Of a stretch of DNA of 64,000 nucleotides, positions 63,070 to 64,000 are shown piece after piece. Where the stretch lies: NCBI GenBank assembly GCA_030704615.1, contig CM060733.1, positions 32,054,001 to 32,118,000 on the forward strand, written 5' to 3'. A program made the translations under genes and the position numbers. The notes beneath the pieces were generated by a model. That model made no database searches, was not told where the DNA came from, and saw only the letters and a list, made by a program, of their open reading frames with translations. The stretch's first letter is position 1, and each line of letters opens with the position of its first letter. This DNA comes from Takakia lepidozioides. Taxonomy: Eukaryota > Streptophyta > Takakiopsida > Takakiales > Takakiaceae.

Positions 63070-63990
63070 GTACGGATTTCGGAGCCGAAATCCGGATGAC
63101 AGTAACCCTGAATGGACAGTAGTGATGAATTTCGGCGCCGAAATTCATCATTCGCATGAAAAAAATAGTATTGGAGAGAGGACGGTGGATGAATTTCGGC
63201 GCCGAAATTCATTCTTCTTCTACTTTTTCGAAAGTCTTTTGTTGTCCTGCCAATGAATTTATGCGCCAAAATTCATCCGAAGTCCTCCCTCCATTATTTT
63301 TTTTCCATGCGAACGATTAATTTCGGCGCCGAAAATTCATCCAAAGTCCTCCTTCCAATAATTTTTTTTCTTTGCGAGCGATGAATTTTGGCGCCGAAAT
63401 TCATCCGAAGTCCTCCCTCCATTTTATTTTTCCTTGCGAGCAATGAATTTCGGCGCCGAAATTCATCCGAACCCGACACTTACTTCTTGCTTCTGGATGA
63501 TGTAAGGTTCCGAAATTCGGATGAAATAACCCATTCAGATAGAGAAAACACGAATATTCTGCATTAAATGGAGAAATCGACATATTTAACCCTTTGTCTT
63601 CCAAAAGGCTGTTATCCAATGACGTAAGGGGATATTTTCTCAAGTTAGGGGAAAATTAGTTGCATTTTAGCCGTTGTTTTCATTTGAAACCGATCGTATC
63701 CATTAAGTGGCGTTTTTCGTACATGAGGTTGCCGCAAATAAAATATAATTTCGGCGCCGAAATTATACTTAACAGTCCAGACATGGCAAGTCCAACAGGC
63801 ATGGACAGCAACCGTGAGGGGCACTGATGGCAGGAAAACGTGGCATGGTGCCGGTTTACTGTTCAGGCTGGATGTATTTCGGCGCCGAAATATGGATGAT
63901 TTCACCTCGTTTAAGCGCGGACGGAGATATTCTTAATGAATTTCGGCGCCGAAATATGGATGAAATGTGCCCAAGTGCTACGTTCTGCAT
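63070..63990. repeat. Array of TTTCGGCGCCGAAA palindromes with a 64-bp rhythm
   Basis: Ten copies of the palindrome core GGCGCC within ATTTCGGCGCCGAAAT (some with one or two changes), mostly extended to GATGAA...TTCATC, are centred at about 63083, 63136, 63200, 63264, 63327, 63392, 63454, 63755, 63883 and 63947. Seven are spaced 53-65 bp; 63755 to 63883 is 128 and 63883 to 63947 is 64. Between 63136 and 63480 the spacer (AAGTCCTCCCTCCATT, T run, TGCGAGC) also repeats, so part is a true tandem array. It runs to the window edge. Confidence 0.88.
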
Positions 63991-64000
63991 TGTTCCGGAT

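Noticed and set aside
63070-63990. CRISPR-like reading of the regularly spaced palindromes
   Set aside because: The repeats are perfect palindromes, the spacers are themselves repeated, no cas gene is present and the DNA is eukaryotic.
1-64000. tRNA, rRNA or organelle genes
   Set aside because: No cloverleaf-type tRNA or ribosomal RNA sequence was noticed on reading both strands, but a covariance search was not possible here.

Overview
The window reads as nuclear DNA of a green plant of the streptophyte lineage, probably a seed-free one (charophyte alga, bryophyte, lycophyte or fern); I cannot fix the species. Reasons: genes are split by GT-AG introns; one gene is a clear plant-type TAF10; another is a conserved plant protein with a likely plastid-targeting leader; a Ty3/gypsy chromovirus has the plant-type initiator-Met tRNA primer-binding site; and there is a CACTA terminus. 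Mobile DNA makes up most of the sequence. Host genes lie mainly in 36-39 kb and 52-62 kb.

Layout. 1-5.5 kb: a field of GGATGA/TTCATCC palindromes, two G-tract/C-tract foldback repeats, a 192-bp tandem array and a LINE remnant. 5.5-27.1 kb: a three-level transposon nest. A CACTA-type element (right end at 27129) is interrupted by an 18.6-kb insertion at 7787-26381, flanked by a 4-bp duplication and lying in an open reading frame. That insertion is a decayed minus-strand Ty3/gypsy element whose pol carries a complete-looking C5-cytosine DNA methyltransferase between protease and reverse transcriptase and a PHD finger after the integrase. Its leader contains pieces of two cellular genes, a tRNA pseudouridine synthase and an ADP/ATP carrier. 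A young chromovirus (15554-22524, equal-length LTRs that look identical, 5-bp duplication CCATA) sits inside its gag.

27.1-36 kb: a tandem repeat, then a divergent pair of decayed genes, an rve-type DDE integrase (minus) and a HECT ubiquitin ligase (plus), followed by GC-rich and foldback repeats. 36-39 kb: TAF10, six exons, with a 130-nt hairpin in intron 2. 40-47.3 kb: a LINE with an internal inversion of about 2 kb. 48.4-51.8 kb: a gene resembling an N4/N6 (beta-class) DNA methylase, divergent from a MULE-like transposase, with a tandem palindrome field between them. 52.9-61.4 kb: a cupin gene, the five-exon plastid-type gene and a coiled-coil gene. 63-64 kb: a roughly 64-bp-period array of TTTCGGCGCCGAAA palindromes.

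Themes. Two transposon-associated genes look like DNA methyltransferases of different classes. Many transposon reading frames are closed by stops explainable as C-to-T changes, as expected from deamination of methylated cytosine, although no functional ancestor was available for comparison. Several intergenic regions carry their own palindrome family. All calls come from reading the sequence and assembling splice phases by eye; no database search was run.
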